Shown: piece by piece, positions 1 to 7,047 of the stretch
Layout: each line of letters starts with the position of its first letter
How positions within the stretch are numbered: position 1 is the stretch's first letter
Origin: Actinomycetes bacterium
GTDB taxonomy: Bacteria; Actinomycetota; Acidimicrobiia; Spongiisociales; UBA5794
Length of the DNA stretch: 31,885 bases
Direction of reading: 5' to 3'
Assembly (NCBI GenBank): GCA_023336855.1
Contig: JAMBLK010000224.1
Coordinates: forward strand, 1 to 31,885
The notes under the pieces: model-generated
The model's database searches: none
The model's input: only the letters and a program-made list of their open reading frames with translations
Told to the model about the DNA's origin: nothing
Made by a program: the position numbers and the translations under genes

Positions 1-270
1 ATGCAGTTGGAAGAGATCGAGATCCACGACATTCTGACGAGGCTTCGCCGCGTCGAGGGTCAGATCCGTGGAATTCAGGGGATGCTGGAAGAGGGGCGGG
101 ATTGCTCCGATGTCATCACCCAGTTCTCGGCTTCGATGCGGGCGCTCGAACACGCCGGCTACAAGTACTTCGCAGCGACGATGGCCATGTGTGCGACCGA
201 CCCGGATCGGGCGGCGCTTGAGGGCTACGACCCGGTGCGGCTTGAGAAGCTGTTCATGCAGCTCACGTGA
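1..270 (+). CDS. CsoR/RcnR/CstR-family (DUF156) repressor, CstR-like
   Basis: An 89-residue all-helical DNA-binding repressor of the DUF156 family. The family signature RLRRVEGQIRGI is at residues 14-25. In the family three positions usually bind the effector: Cys, then His 25 residues later, then Cys 29 residues after the first (C-H-C in copper-sensing CsoR). Here they read C35, T60 and C64. The two cysteines are kept but the metal-binding His is missing, as in persulfide-sensing CstR proteins. Two rhodanese genes follow directly, the first overlapping by 4 nt, which fits sulfane-sulfur sensing better than copper sensing. The ATG is the first base of the window, so its RBS, its promoter and any longer N-terminus cannot be seen. 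Family assignment is firm; the sulfur role is inference. Confidence 0.88.
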   Translation: MQLEEIEIHDILTRLRRVEGQIRGIQGMLEEGRDCSDVITQFSASMRALEHAGYKYFAATMAMCATDPDRAALEGYDPVRLEKLFMQLT

Positions 271-584
271 TCGGGGATGGACCGGCCTCGGTCGTGCATC
301 TCGTCCCGGCGCGCGATTGGGAGGCCTGGAGCACGACGAACGACGCCGTGATCGTTGACGTGCGCGAACCGTTCGAGTGGGCGATGGGGACACTCCCCAA
401 CTCCGTCCTGGTCCAACTCGGATCTCTGCCCGACAAACTCGATGACTTCGACCACGACCGTGCCATCCTGCTCGTGTGCCGGTCCGGGAATCGGTCGGGA
501 GTAGCAGCGGAGTATTTGGCCCGACGCGGTTTCAGTGTCGTCGCGAACCTCACCGGCGGACTCGTTGATCTTGGAATGGCTTAA
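267..584 (+). CDS. Single-domain rhodanese (sulfurtransferase), cytoplasmic
   Basis: A 105-residue single-domain rhodanese, expected to carry a persulfide on its active-site cysteine and pass sulfane sulfur to acceptors. The active-site loop CRSGNRS places the catalytic Cys at residue 71. The DVREPFEW motif near residue 31 and the NLTGGL end are typical of the fold. No signal peptide or membrane segment is seen, so it should act in the cytoplasm. The start is GTG, overlapping the upstream repressor stop as GTGA, which implies translational coupling. It probably belongs to the operon controlled by that repressor. Confidence 0.88.
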   Translation: MIGDGPASVVHLVPARDWEAWSTTNDAVIVDVREPFEWAMGTLPNSVLVQLGSLPDKLDDFDHDRAILLVCRSGNRSGVAAEYLARRGFSVVANLTGGLVDLGMA

Positions 585-624
585 GACGCCGGTGCGCCGG
601 CGAACACAAAGGAGAAACACCACC

Positions 625-1038
625 ATGAAATCAGCGATGATGCGAAGCCTGCTCGTATTGGTCCTGGCGCTCTCGGTTCTTGTGGCCGCTTGCTCATCGG
701 ACACGACCACCCAGAGCATTGAACTGGTCTCTCCTGCGGACGCCGCCCAGGTGATCGCCGATGACCCGGCAGGTCTCGTGGTTCTCGACATCCGCACGCT
801 GGAAGAGTTCAACGAGGCTCGCCTTGCCGACGCGATCATGGTCGACTTCTACGCCGACGACTTCGCCGCCCAACTCGACACGCTCGACAAAGACGTGCCG
901 TACGTCTTGTACTGCAACAGCGGCAACCGTTCCTCCGACGCCGTCAAGACGATGAAGGACCTCGGTTTCGTCGAGGTCTACGAGATCGACGGCGGGATCG
1001 TGAATTGGTACGACCAGGGTTTCCCGATCGAGAGTTGA
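625..1038 (+). CDS. Rhodanese-domain lipoprotein
   Basis: A 137-residue secreted rhodanese. The start at ATG 625 is chosen because GGAGA lies at 611-615 and a classic lipoprotein signal peptide follows directly: charged MKSAMMR, a Leu/Val-rich core, and lipobox VAAC with lipidated Cys23. The open frame runs further upstream (to 535) but only over the preceding gene. The mature part is one rhodanese domain with DIRTLEEF near residue 55 and catalytic loop CNSGNRS (Cys97). It would handle sulfane sulfur on the outer face of the membrane, next to a cytoplasmic rhodanese and a CstR-like repressor. It ends 3 nt before a convergent gene. Its partner or acceptor is unknown. Confidence 0.87.
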   Translation: MKSAMMRSLLVLVLALSVLVAACSSDTTTQSIELVSPADAAQVIADDPAGLVVLDIRTLEEFNEARLADAIMVDFYADDFAAQLDTLDKDVPYVLYCNSGNRSSDAVKTMKDLGFVEVYEIDGGIVNWYDQGFPIES

Positions 1039-1041
1039 TCG

Positions 1042-1905
1042 TCACCCGTCGAGCCATTCGCTGACGGTGGATAGGAATCGATCGGTCGCTTCGAGCATCG
1101 GCACGTGCCCGACGTCGTCCATCTCCACATAGGTCCAACAGGGCCTCTCGGATGCCGCCCATCGGGCGGAGTCGACCGACACCAGTCGATCCGCCGCTCC
1201 ATGGATGAGCAGGGTCGGGGCCCCGATCCGATGGATGAGCTTCCGGTAGCGACGGGGACGTAGGACATAGCGGGCGATCGACCGGTCGGCTTCGAGGAAC
1301 GCCGGTATCACCCAGTCGTGACCGCGTCTGCGCCGGTTGGCCTCGGTGAGTCGTTCCTTCGCCAATTCCGAAACGGTTGATGGGTCGGCCGTGATCATTC
1401 GCAGTGTCTCCGTGGTTTCCTCCTCCGGCGAGTGCGAGGCCCGGTAGGCCTTGAACGCCGGCACCCCGATTCCGGGAACGAGTGGGCCGAGGAGCTTGGT
1501 CAGAACTTCGAGGTCGGGAGGGTGTCTCCTGCTCACCGGGAGGGCAGGGTTGACGAGCACGATTCGCTCCACGCGGTCGGCATGCTCGGCGGCTGCGATG
1601 ATGCTGATGAGGCCGCCCATCGAGTTGCCAACCAACGTGGCGTTCTCGTATCCGAGGAGTTGGATCACCTCGGCGACGAGTCGTGCGTTGTCTTCCACGC
1701 TCGGTCTGCGGTCCCCGGGTTCAGATTCGCCGAAGCCGATGAGGTCGATCGCTACCGCATGACCCGACTCGGAGAGGTCGGGGCCGACGATGTCCCAATT
1801 CTCGGTTGAGCCGCCCAGACCGTGAATGAGCAAAAGGAGCGATCCTTCGCCACCGTAGTCGGTGACGCGGACGGGTCCACCGATGTTGAGCATCGTGTCG
1901 TTCAC
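1042..1905 (-). CDS. Alpha/beta hydrolase
   Basis: A 287-residue alpha/beta hydrolase with a complete triad: nucleophile Ser95 in GNSMGG, acid Asp239 in HGAADRL, and His267 in DVGHVP. The oxyanion motif HGLGG is at residues 28-32. The substrate cannot be told from sequence; esterases, lactonases and C-C hydrolases share this fold. I chose GTG 1905 (VNDTMLNIGG) because related proteins carry a few residues before the GG-P-V strand. ATG 1893 would give a protein four residues shorter, and neither has a strong RBS. It lies 19 nt downstream of the LLM oxidoreductase on the same strand and is probably co-transcribed with it. Confidence 0.85.
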   Translation of the reverse strand: MNDTMLNIGGPVRVTDYGGEGSLLLLIHGLGGSTENWDIVGPDLSESGHAVAIDLIGFGESEPGDRRPSVEDNARLVAEVIQLLGYENATLVGNSMGGLISIIAAAEHADRVERIVLVNPALPVSRRHPPDLEVLTKLLGPLVPGIGVPAFKAYRASHSPEEETTETLRMITADPSTVSELAKERLTEANRRRRGHDWVIPAFLEADRSIARYVLRPRRYRKLIHRIGAPTLLIHGAADRLVSVDSARWAASERPCWTYVEMDDVGHVPMLEATDRFLSTVSEWLDG

Positions 1906-1924
1906 AAGCCCAACGGTACCCGAG

Positions 1925-2848
1925 TCAACTCCCCAGAGCGTCGACGAGCTCGCTGCGATAGGCGGCGTCGTGAACGCCCTGGATGTAGAAGCGGGTGATA
2001 CCGAGGTCCTCCAGCTCTGTGAAGCGCTCCCGGAGTTGGTCGTAGGTTCCCATCGGTGCGTTTCTCTGTCGCCGCCTGAACTGTTCCGCCAGTTCGTCCT
2101 TCGGCACACCGACGGCTGATGCGACCACGCCAAGCCTGTGGTCGAGATCCGACTCCGTCGCACCCCCGATGATCTGGCCGACACTCGAGAGCGTCAGAGC
2201 ATCGGGATCACGTCCGGCCGCTGTCGCTGCCGTATGAGCTCGGTCGATTCGGATCGCGAGGTCATCTCCGAGGGAGATGTTGAACTCATCGGCGTATGTT
2301 CCCGCAAGACGAGGCGTCTTCGATGCGCCACTGCCGCCGACGAGGAGCTTGACCTTGCCGGTGGGGCGGGGCGAGATGGGAAAGGCTTCGAGCGTGAAGT
2401 GATCTCCCGAGTAGCCGACGGGATCATCCGAGAGCGCGGCCCGGGTGTATGCCAGCGCTTCTTCGAGCATGGCGAATCGTTCTGACAGCTGGGGATAGTC
2501 GAAACCGAACACTTCGTGCTCCCGGTCCATCCAACCCGTTCCGATCCCAAGCGTGAACCGCCCTCCGGACATCCGATCGATCGTGATCGCTGTTTTCACC
2601 AGAACGGCCGGATGCCTGAATGTGATCGGAGAGACCAGGACCACGAGGTCGAGATCACTGGTTTCGCGAGCCAGACCAGCGAACTGGATCAGCGCATCGG
2701 ACGCAGGGGTGGTCTTGGCCTTCTCTTCGTCCATCGCCATGAGGTAGTGGTCGGGGAGGGCGATCGCCGCGAGACCGTTGTCTTCGGAGAACCGGGCTAC
2801 CTCGAGTACGTCCTCGTAGAGGCCGAAGGTTTGAAAAGCGAATTCCAT
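1925..2848 (-). CDS. LLM-class F420-dependent oxidoreductase
   Basis: A 307-residue luciferase-like (TIM-barrel) flavin/F420 oxidoreductase. Supporting segments are ALPDHYL near residue 30, DRMSGGRFTLGIGTGW in the middle (the best-conserved LLM block), the following ERFAMLEEAL helix, and a C-terminal LGITRFYIQG strand. In actinobacteria such proteins usually use coenzyme F420; FMN cannot be excluded from sequence. The substrate is unknown. The start is ATG 2848 after a purine-rich GGACGGGA stretch. It probably forms a two-gene unit with the alpha/beta hydrolase downstream, and a stem-loop at 2947-2988 separates it from the upstream gene. Confidence 0.88.
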   Translation of the reverse strand: MEFAFQTFGLYEDVLEVARFSEDNGLAAIALPDHYLMAMDEEKAKTTPASDALIQFAGLARETSDLDLVVLVSPITFRHPAVLVKTAITIDRMSGGRFTLGIGTGWMDREHEVFGFDYPQLSERFAMLEEALAYTRAALSDDPVGYSGDHFTLEAFPISPRPTGKVKLLVGGSGASKTPRLAGTYADEFNISLGDDLAIRIDRAHTAATAAGRDPDALTLSSVGQIIGGATESDLDHRLGVVASAVGVPKDELAEQFRRRQRNAPMGTYDQLRERFTELEDLGITRFYIQGVHDAAYRSELVDALGS

Positions 2849-2946
2849 CTGATGTCCCGTCCGTTCCTGTCGCGGCTTCGGAGTTGATGGTAAGGCGGTG
2901 AAGAATCGCTTGTTCCGCTGAGCAGTATCGCTTGATGCTCAGGCAG

Positions 2947-2988
2947 CGATAGAGCCGGTAGCCCTCGTAAAGGCCACCGGCTCTATCG
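2947..2988 (-). terminator. Stem-loop, likely terminator of the 2997-3344 gene
   Basis: A perfect 13-bp inverted repeat: CGATAGAGCCGGT at 2947-2959 and its complement at 2976-2988. Three more inner pairs (2961-2963 with 2972-2974) follow one mismatch, leaving an 8-nt loop. It begins 9 nt past the stop of the minus-strand gene at 2997. No T-run follows on the minus strand, so termination is inferred from the stem strength and position. Confidence 0.6.
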
Positions 2989-2996
2989 ATGAGTTC

Positions 2997-3344
2997 TCAG
3001 CCCCAGATGGTTGCGTCGTTGACGTTCTTGAGGAGGAACTGGCTGTAGCCCGCTCCCTTTTCGAAGTCGCCGAAGGTCATAGCTTCACCCATGATCCGGG
3101 CGAACTCGCCGCTCTTGCCTGCCTCTGCGAGGCGATCCTGAGCACCGTATGAGTCGAGTCGGTAGATCGTGAAGAACGATCCGGCATCCTTCTCTGATGA
3201 GGAAACCACTGCATACGTTCCGACGTACTCAGTGCCCTCCGGCATGGCCGCTTTCCAGGCGTCTTCGTTCGCTGCCAACCATTGCTGGTACTCGGCCGCC
3301 CTTCCATGGGCGATGTCGTATCCGAAGGATTGGATGAATTCCAT
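2997..3344 (-). CDS. Small protein of unknown function (115 aa)
   Basis: Not recognised. A 115-residue soluble protein with no signal peptide, membrane helix or cysteine. The layout (short strand, EYQQWLAANEDAWKAA helix, EYVGTYAVV strand, SFFTIYRLDSYGAQDRL strand-helix) resembles dimeric alpha/beta-barrel proteins of the ABM/NIPSNAP kind, but this is a fold guess only. The start ATG 3344 is well supported by a strong purine-rich RBS (AGGGAGGGGA) just upstream. It sits between a TetR gene and an LLM oxidoreductase on the same strand and has its own stem-loop terminator. Confidence 0.75.
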   Translation of the reverse strand: MEFIQSFGYDIAHGRAAEYQQWLAANEDAWKAAMPEGTEYVGTYAVVSSSEKDAGSFFTIYRLDSYGAQDRLAEAGKSGEFARIMGEAMTFGDFEKGAGYSQFLLKNVNDATIWG

Positions 3345-3385
3345 CCGCGTCCCCTCCCTGTTGTGAGCGGCCTCTCCGCAGGCCG

Positions 3386-3400
3386 GGCGCCGGCGGCGCC
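3386..3400 (-). terminator. Short GC hairpin downstream of tetR
   Basis: GGCGCC at 3386-3391 and 3395-3400 with a 3-nt spacer can form a compact 6-bp GC hairpin 46 bp past the tetR stop on the minus strand. There is no T-run. The rest of 3345-3445 shows only the RBS of the 2997-3344 gene. Confidence 0.25.
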
Positions 3401-3445
3401 GTCACCGAACCTACGCGTGCGGGCCCATTGGCGGAAGGGGTAGAT

Positions 3446-3997
3446 CTACCGCCGGCACTGGGCGACGGCGAACCTCGCGTGCTTGGCGAAGTCGAACGAC
3501 CGGTCGAGGACCCATCGGAACGCCAGTCCGTCGAGGGCGCCAAGCAACACTTCGGCTTTCGCCGTCGTATCCGCAGGTGACGCTTCGGACTCGCGAGCCA
3601 TGGCATCGGCGAATCGCTCGACCCGCCGGACGTGGTGACGGAGGAACCGTCGCGCCACCGAGTCGTCGTTGCTGCTCGAGACGGCGATTTGGAGGTAGAT
3701 ACGTGCAAGGTCTGACTGGTCGGTGACGAATCGGATGTAGGCATCCACGAGGTCGTCGAGCGTTTCGGTACCGGAGTCCTCGGGGTCGGGGTCAACCGCC
3801 TGGATCGCCTCCCGGGCGACCTGCATGACGGCCTGTTCCTTGGAAGGGAAGATGTTGTAGAACGAACCGGCTTGCACACCGGCCCTGTCACAGATCGCCT
3901 TGAGCGTCGCGGCATCGAGACCGCCCTCGGAGAGCAACTCGCGAGTCGCCTCGAGGATCTTCCGTTCTGTTCTGATGCCGACCTGGTAGCGGGCCAT
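3446..3997 (-). CDS. TetR-family transcriptional regulator
   Basis: A 183-residue TetR-family repressor. The N-terminal helix-turn-helix spans about residues 8-52, with KILEATRELLSEGG, TLKAICDRAGV and the recognition-helix segment GSFYNIFPSKEQ. The remaining helices form the ligand and dimer domain, which is not conserved enough to name a ligand. The start ATG 3997 follows AAGGAGG on the minus strand. It diverges from an acyl-CoA dehydrogenase gene across 150 bp holding a large palindrome that overlaps promoter elements of both genes. It is therefore inferred to repress itself and the dehydrogenase, perhaps in response to an acyl-CoA or acid. Confidence 0.88.
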   Translation of the reverse strand: MARYQVGIRTERKILEATRELLSEGGLDAATLKAICDRAGVQAGSFYNIFPSKEQAVMQVAREAIQAVDPDPEDSGTETLDDLVDAYIRFVTDQSDLARIYLQIAVSSSNDDSVARRFLRHHVRRVERFADAMARESEASPADTTAKAEVLLGALDGLAFRWVLDRSFDFAKHARFAVAQCRR

Positions 3998-4032
3998 CTC
4001 GGGCCTCCTTCGAAGCCGATCATACTTCGATC

Positions 4033-4067
4033 TTGAGTGAGCACTCCAAAATGGAGTGTATACTCAA
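4033..4067. promoter_or_regulatory. Palindromic operator between tetR and acyl-CoA dehydrogenase
   Basis: Arms TTGAGTGAGCACTCCA (4033-4048) and TGGAGTGTATACTCAA (4052-4067) match as an inverted repeat at 13 of 16 positions around a 3-nt AAA spacer. Each half is itself a smaller dyad (GAGTG..CACTC at 4035-4046; GAGT....ACTC at 4054-4065), so two TetR dimers could bind. TATACT at 4059-4064 is a good plus-strand -10 for the dehydrogenase gene, and TATGAT on the minus strand (4019-4024) is a good -10 for tetR. Confidence 0.65.
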
Positions 4068-4147
4068 AAAGTCGGACGACCGGTGGTCCGCCCCCGGAAT
4101 CGTTCGCCACCAGGAACACGATGGCGACACCAGCCGGGGAGTGAGCA

Positions 4148-5950
4148 ATGAGCCACTACAAGAGCAACCTTCGAGATCTCGAGTTCAACCTTTTCGAGGC
4201 CTACGGAGTCGACGAGTATCTCGGCAAAGCACCGTTCGAAGAGATCGATCACGACACTGCGATGGACATTCTGCGCGAGGTCGAGCGCCTCGCCACCGAG
4301 GACTTCGCTGAGAGCTTCGTCGAAGGCGATCGCGTCAAACTCAAACTGATCGACGGCAACGTTGAGCTGCCGCCCGGTATGAAGAAGAGCCTTGACGCTT
4401 TCAACGATGGTGGCTGGCATCTGGTCGGTCTCCCGAAGAGCCTCGGCGGCTTTGGCGCCCCGGAGACGCTGCGTTGGGCCTCAGGCGAGTTGTTCGCCGG
4501 TGCGAATGCTGCCGCTTACCTTTTCGCGACCGGTGTTCTCATGGCGCGGGTGATCGAATCTGTCGCAACCCCGGAACAGGTCGAGCGTTTCGCGGTACCG
4601 ATGGTCGAGCGGAACTGGGGCGGGACGATGGTGCTCACCGAGGCCGACGCGGGTTCGGATGTGGGCGCAGGCATCACAAAGGCCTTCCACGTCGAAGGTG
4701 ACAAGTGGCACATCGAAGGGGTGAAGCGGTTCATCACGTCGGGTGAGAGCGACTACAACGAGAACATCATCCACCTCGTCCTTGCCCGGCGTCCGGACGC
4801 CGAACCGGGGACGAAGGGTCTATCGATGTTCATCGTCCCGAAGTACCTCGTGAACGAGGACGGCTCGCTCGGTGAGCGCAACGGTGTTGTGGCGACGGGC
4901 CTCGAGGACAAGATGGGAATCCGCGGTTCGACCACCTGTGAGCTCACGTTCGGGATGGACGAGCCCGCGGTGGGCTACCTCGTTGGCGATGTGCACGAAG
5001 GTATCCGGCAGATGTTCCTCGTCATCGAAGATGCCCGCATGTCGATCGGTGTCAAGGCAGCGGCGACGTTGTCGACGGGATATCTGAACGCACTCGAGTA
5101 CGCCCAGGAACGCGTCCAATCTGCCGATCTCACAGAGAGCCGCAACAAGACGGCACCACGCGTGACGATCATTCACCATCCTGCCGTCCGGCGCATGCTG
5201 ATGACGCAGAAGGCGCACGCTGAGGGAATGCGGGCGATGGTGATCTACGCGGCGTGGGTGCTCGACATGGCGCACCTCCATCCCGAGGAGCCGTACTGGG
5301 CGAAGCTCAACGACCTGCTCCTTCCGCTGGTGAAGGGGTACTCATCCGAGAAGGCGTACGAACTGTTGGCACAGTCGCTCCAGGTTCTCGGTGGCTCCGG
5401 CTACTCACGCGACTATCCGATGGAGCAGTACATCCGCGACGCGAAGATCGACACGATCTACGAGGGGACGACCGCGATCCAGGGTCTCGACCTCTTCTTC
5501 CGGAAGATCGCCAGGGATCAGGGCGCGACACTGATGCGTCTCGGACAGGACATCCTCGAGACGGTCAAGGGTGGTTCCGAAGAGATGGCCGTCGAGCGTG
5601 AACTGCTCGGCAAGGCGCTCGAGGACCTTCAGATGCACGTCGGAGCGCTCGTCGGCTACTCGATGGGTGCGATGCAGGATCCACCCTTGATCTACAAGAC
5701 GGGCCTGCACACCACATCGCTGCTCGAGAGCCTTGCCGAGGTGGTTATCGGGTGGCTCCTGATCCGTCACGCGGACATCGCCCTCGAGGCGCTGCCCGAC
5801 GCGAGCGACGCCGACCGGGCGTTCTATGAGGGCAAGATCGCTTCGGCGCGGTACTTCGCCTTGACGGTGCTCCCGAAAGCCCATCTGCGCCGCACGCTCG
5901 CTGAGACCGAAGACGGTGCGCTCATGGATCTGCCGGTCGAGTCGTTCTAG
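4148..5950 (+). CDS. Acyl-CoA dehydrogenase, ~600-aa class
   Basis: A 600-residue FAD-dependent acyl-CoA dehydrogenase. It belongs to the long class with extra N- and C-terminal regions, the group that includes DmdC (methylmercaptopropionyl-CoA dehydrogenase) and several FadE proteins. Visible blocks are MVLTEADAGSDVG (FAD/substrate loop), WHIEGVKRFITSGE, and DAKIDTIYEGTTAIQ with probable catalytic base Glu439. The tail from about residue 460 fits the C-terminal extension of this class. Electrons should pass to ETF; an HdrD-like ETF:quinone oxidoreductase candidate lies at 14326-16506. The start ATG 4148 has GGGGAG a few bases upstream. Expression is probably controlled by the divergent TetR protein. 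Chain length or DMSP-derived substrate cannot be decided here. Confidence 0.9.
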   Translation: MSHYKSNLRDLEFNLFEAYGVDEYLGKAPFEEIDHDTAMDILREVERLATEDFAESFVEGDRVKLKLIDGNVELPPGMKKSLDAFNDGGWHLVGLPKSLGGFGAPETLRWASGELFAGANAAAYLFATGVLMARVIESVATPEQVERFAVPMVERNWGGTMVLTEADAGSDVGAGITKAFHVEGDKWHIEGVKRFITSGESDYNENIIHLVLARRPDAEPGTKGLSMFIVPKYLVNEDGSLGERNGVVATGLEDKMGIRGSTTCELTFGMDEPAVGYLVGDVHEGIRQMFLVIEDARMSIGVKAAATLSTGYLNALEYAQERVQSADLTESRNKTAPRVTIIHHPAVRRMLMTQKAHAEGMRAMVIYAAWVLDMAHLHPEEPYWAKLNDLLLPLVKGYSSEKAYELLAQSLQVLGGSGYSRDYPMEQYIRDAKIDTIYEGTTAIQGLDLFFRKIARDQGATLMRLGQDILETVKGGSEEMAVERELLGKALEDLQMHVGALVGYSMGAMQDPPLIYKTGLHTTSLLESLAEVVIGWLLIRHADIALEALPDASDADRAFYEGKIASARYFALTVLPKAHLRRTLAETEDGALMDLPVESF

Positions 5951-5999
5951 GAAGGCAGTAAAGCGAACGTAGACCACTAGGGTTCATGCCACAGGCGAT

Positions 6000-6017
6000 G
6001 CCTGCGGGACAGGCTTT
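6000..6017 (+). terminator. Weak hairpin-T terminator after acyl-CoA dehydrogenase
   Basis: GCCTG (6000-6004) and CAGGC (6010-6014) around a 5-nt loop, followed by TTT. It lies about 50 bp past the dehydrogenase stop. A possible -10 for the next gene (TAGGGT, 5978-5983) lies just upstream. Nothing else was recognised in 5951-6068. Confidence 0.35.
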
Positions 6018-6068
6018 CTCGCGGGCCCCGTCACTGCAAACGGTCAACCAACGTAGAAAGAGGTTCCT

Positions 6069-6467
6069 GTGCCGCTTATTGCCGAGTCTTCCTATCCACT
6101 GCTCAACGTCTTCTGGTGGATGTTGTGGTTCTTCCTATTCGTCATCTGGATCTGGCTCCTCATCACCGTCTTCGTAGACGTGTTCCGTAGCCACATATCC
6201 GGATGGGCGAAGGCCGGGTGGACGCTCTTCATCGTCTTCCTGCCGATGCTCGGCGTGCTCGTGTATCTGATCGCCCAGGGCGGCAAGATGCAGGAGCGCC
6301 AGGTTGAGCACGCTGCGGCTGTTCAGAAGGCGCAGAACGCCCACATCCGTGACGTTGCCGGTAACGAATCGACTGCCGACCAGCTGACGCAGCTTTCGGC
6401 GCTGCACGATGCCGGCAAGCTCACCGACGAGGAATTCGCCGGTCAGAAGGCGAAGCTTCTCGGCTGA
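6069..6467 (+). CDS. SHOCT-domain membrane protein
   Basis: A 132-residue membrane protein. Two hydrophobic helices span about residues 11-37 (Trp/Phe-rich) and 48-69, resembling the short PLDc_N-type membrane module common in actinobacteria. A linker follows, then a C-terminal SHOCT motif at about 103-131 (QLTQLSALHDAGKLTDEEF, then a Lys-containing end). SHOCT domains are short oligomerisation or tethering modules with no known enzyme activity. The start is GTG 6069, supported by AAAGAGG at 6057-6063. It appears to be a single-gene unit ended by the strong hairpin at 6487-6519. The function is unknown beyond the architecture. Confidence 0.85.
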   Translation: MPLIAESSYPLLNVFWWMLWFFLFVIWIWLLITVFVDVFRSHISGWAKAGWTLFIVFLPMLGVLVYLIAQGGKMQERQVEHAAAVQKAQNAHIRDVAGNESTADQLTQLSALHDAGKLTDEEFAGQKAKLLG

Positions 6468-6486
6468 ACCGACACAAACCGTTGAT

Positions 6487-6519
6487 AGAAAGGGACCGGG
6501 TTTACCCCGGTCCCTTTCT
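6487..6519 (+). terminator. Strong stem-loop terminator
   Basis: A perfect 14-bp stem: AGAAAGGGACCGGG (6487-6500) pairs with 6506-6519 around a 5-nt loop (TTTAC). It lies 19 bp past the SHOCT gene stop and directly before the nitroreductase promoter. Confidence 0.75.
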
Positions 6520-6525
6520 CGTGGG

Positions 6526-6531
6526 TACGCT
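6526..6531 (+). promoter_or_regulatory. -10 box of a probable leaderless nitroreductase mRNA
   Basis: TACGCT (TANNNT type) ends 6 nt before ATG 6538, so transcription should begin at or next to the start codon. No Shine-Dalgarno sequence is present. The same arrangement recurs at 8358, 10127, 21233 and 22317. Confidence 0.55.
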
Positions 6532-6537
6532 GACGCT

Positions 6538-7047
6538 ATGACTACCAACGATCACTACGACCGCATCCTCTCTCTTCGTGCCCTCCGCTCGTACCGCGAC
6601 GATCCACTGCCGGATGCCCTGATCGAGCGCCTGCTCGAGACGGCTCGATGGACCGGGAGCAGCAAGAACCTCCAGAACTGGTCCTTCATCGTCGTCGACG
6701 GCGATCAGAAGGAGCGGTTGGCCACATGCGGGGACTTCACCATTCCCCTCAGCGCGGCCCCGGTCGCATTCGCTCTCGTGGAGGAGAGCGCCGGCTACGA
6801 GTTCGATACCGGTCGCGTCGCACAGAATGTGATGCTCGCAGCCGACGCTCTCGGTCTGGCATCGTGTCCGATCACCCTGCATCGCGAGGCCGACGCTCGT
6901 GCCATTCTTGGCCTCCCCGAGGGAGCCAGATGCCGGTACGCCGTCGCCCTCGGTTATCCGGCGGACGATGCGGCGCCACGGAACTTTGGCGGTCGCAAGC
7001 CGATGGGCGATGTCGCCTATCGCAATCGGCACGGTGAATCCTGGTGA
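6538..7047 (+). CDS. Nitroreductase-family protein
   Basis: A 169-residue FMN-dependent nitroreductase-fold protein. The N-terminal FMN-phosphate-binding block is SLRALRSYRDDPLPDALIE, followed by LLETARWTGSSKNLQNW. The middle AQNVMLAADALGLASC and the C-terminal GRKPMGDVAYRN segment also fit the family. It may reduce nitro compounds, quinones or unsaturated bonds; the substrate cannot be read from sequence. ATG 6538 is chosen because a -10 box lies 6 nt upstream. The frame extends further upstream, but that stretch runs through the terminator and the preceding gene. It overlaps the murI start by 4 nt and heads a unit with murI and the macro-domain gene. Confidence 0.87.
   Translation: MTTNDHYDRILSLRALRSYRDDPLPDALIERLLETARWTGSSKNLQNWSFIVVDGDQKERLATCGDFTIPLSAAPVAFALVEESAGYEFDTGRVAQNVMLAADALGLASCPITLHREADARAILGLPEGARCRYAVALGYPADDAAPRNFGGRKPMGDVAYRNRHGESW

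Noticed and set aside
1025..1041. CGATC/GATCG small hairpin between the rhodanese lipoprotein and hydrolase genes as terminator
   Set aside because: Only 5 bp with a 7-nt loop and no T-run; too weak to report as a feature.
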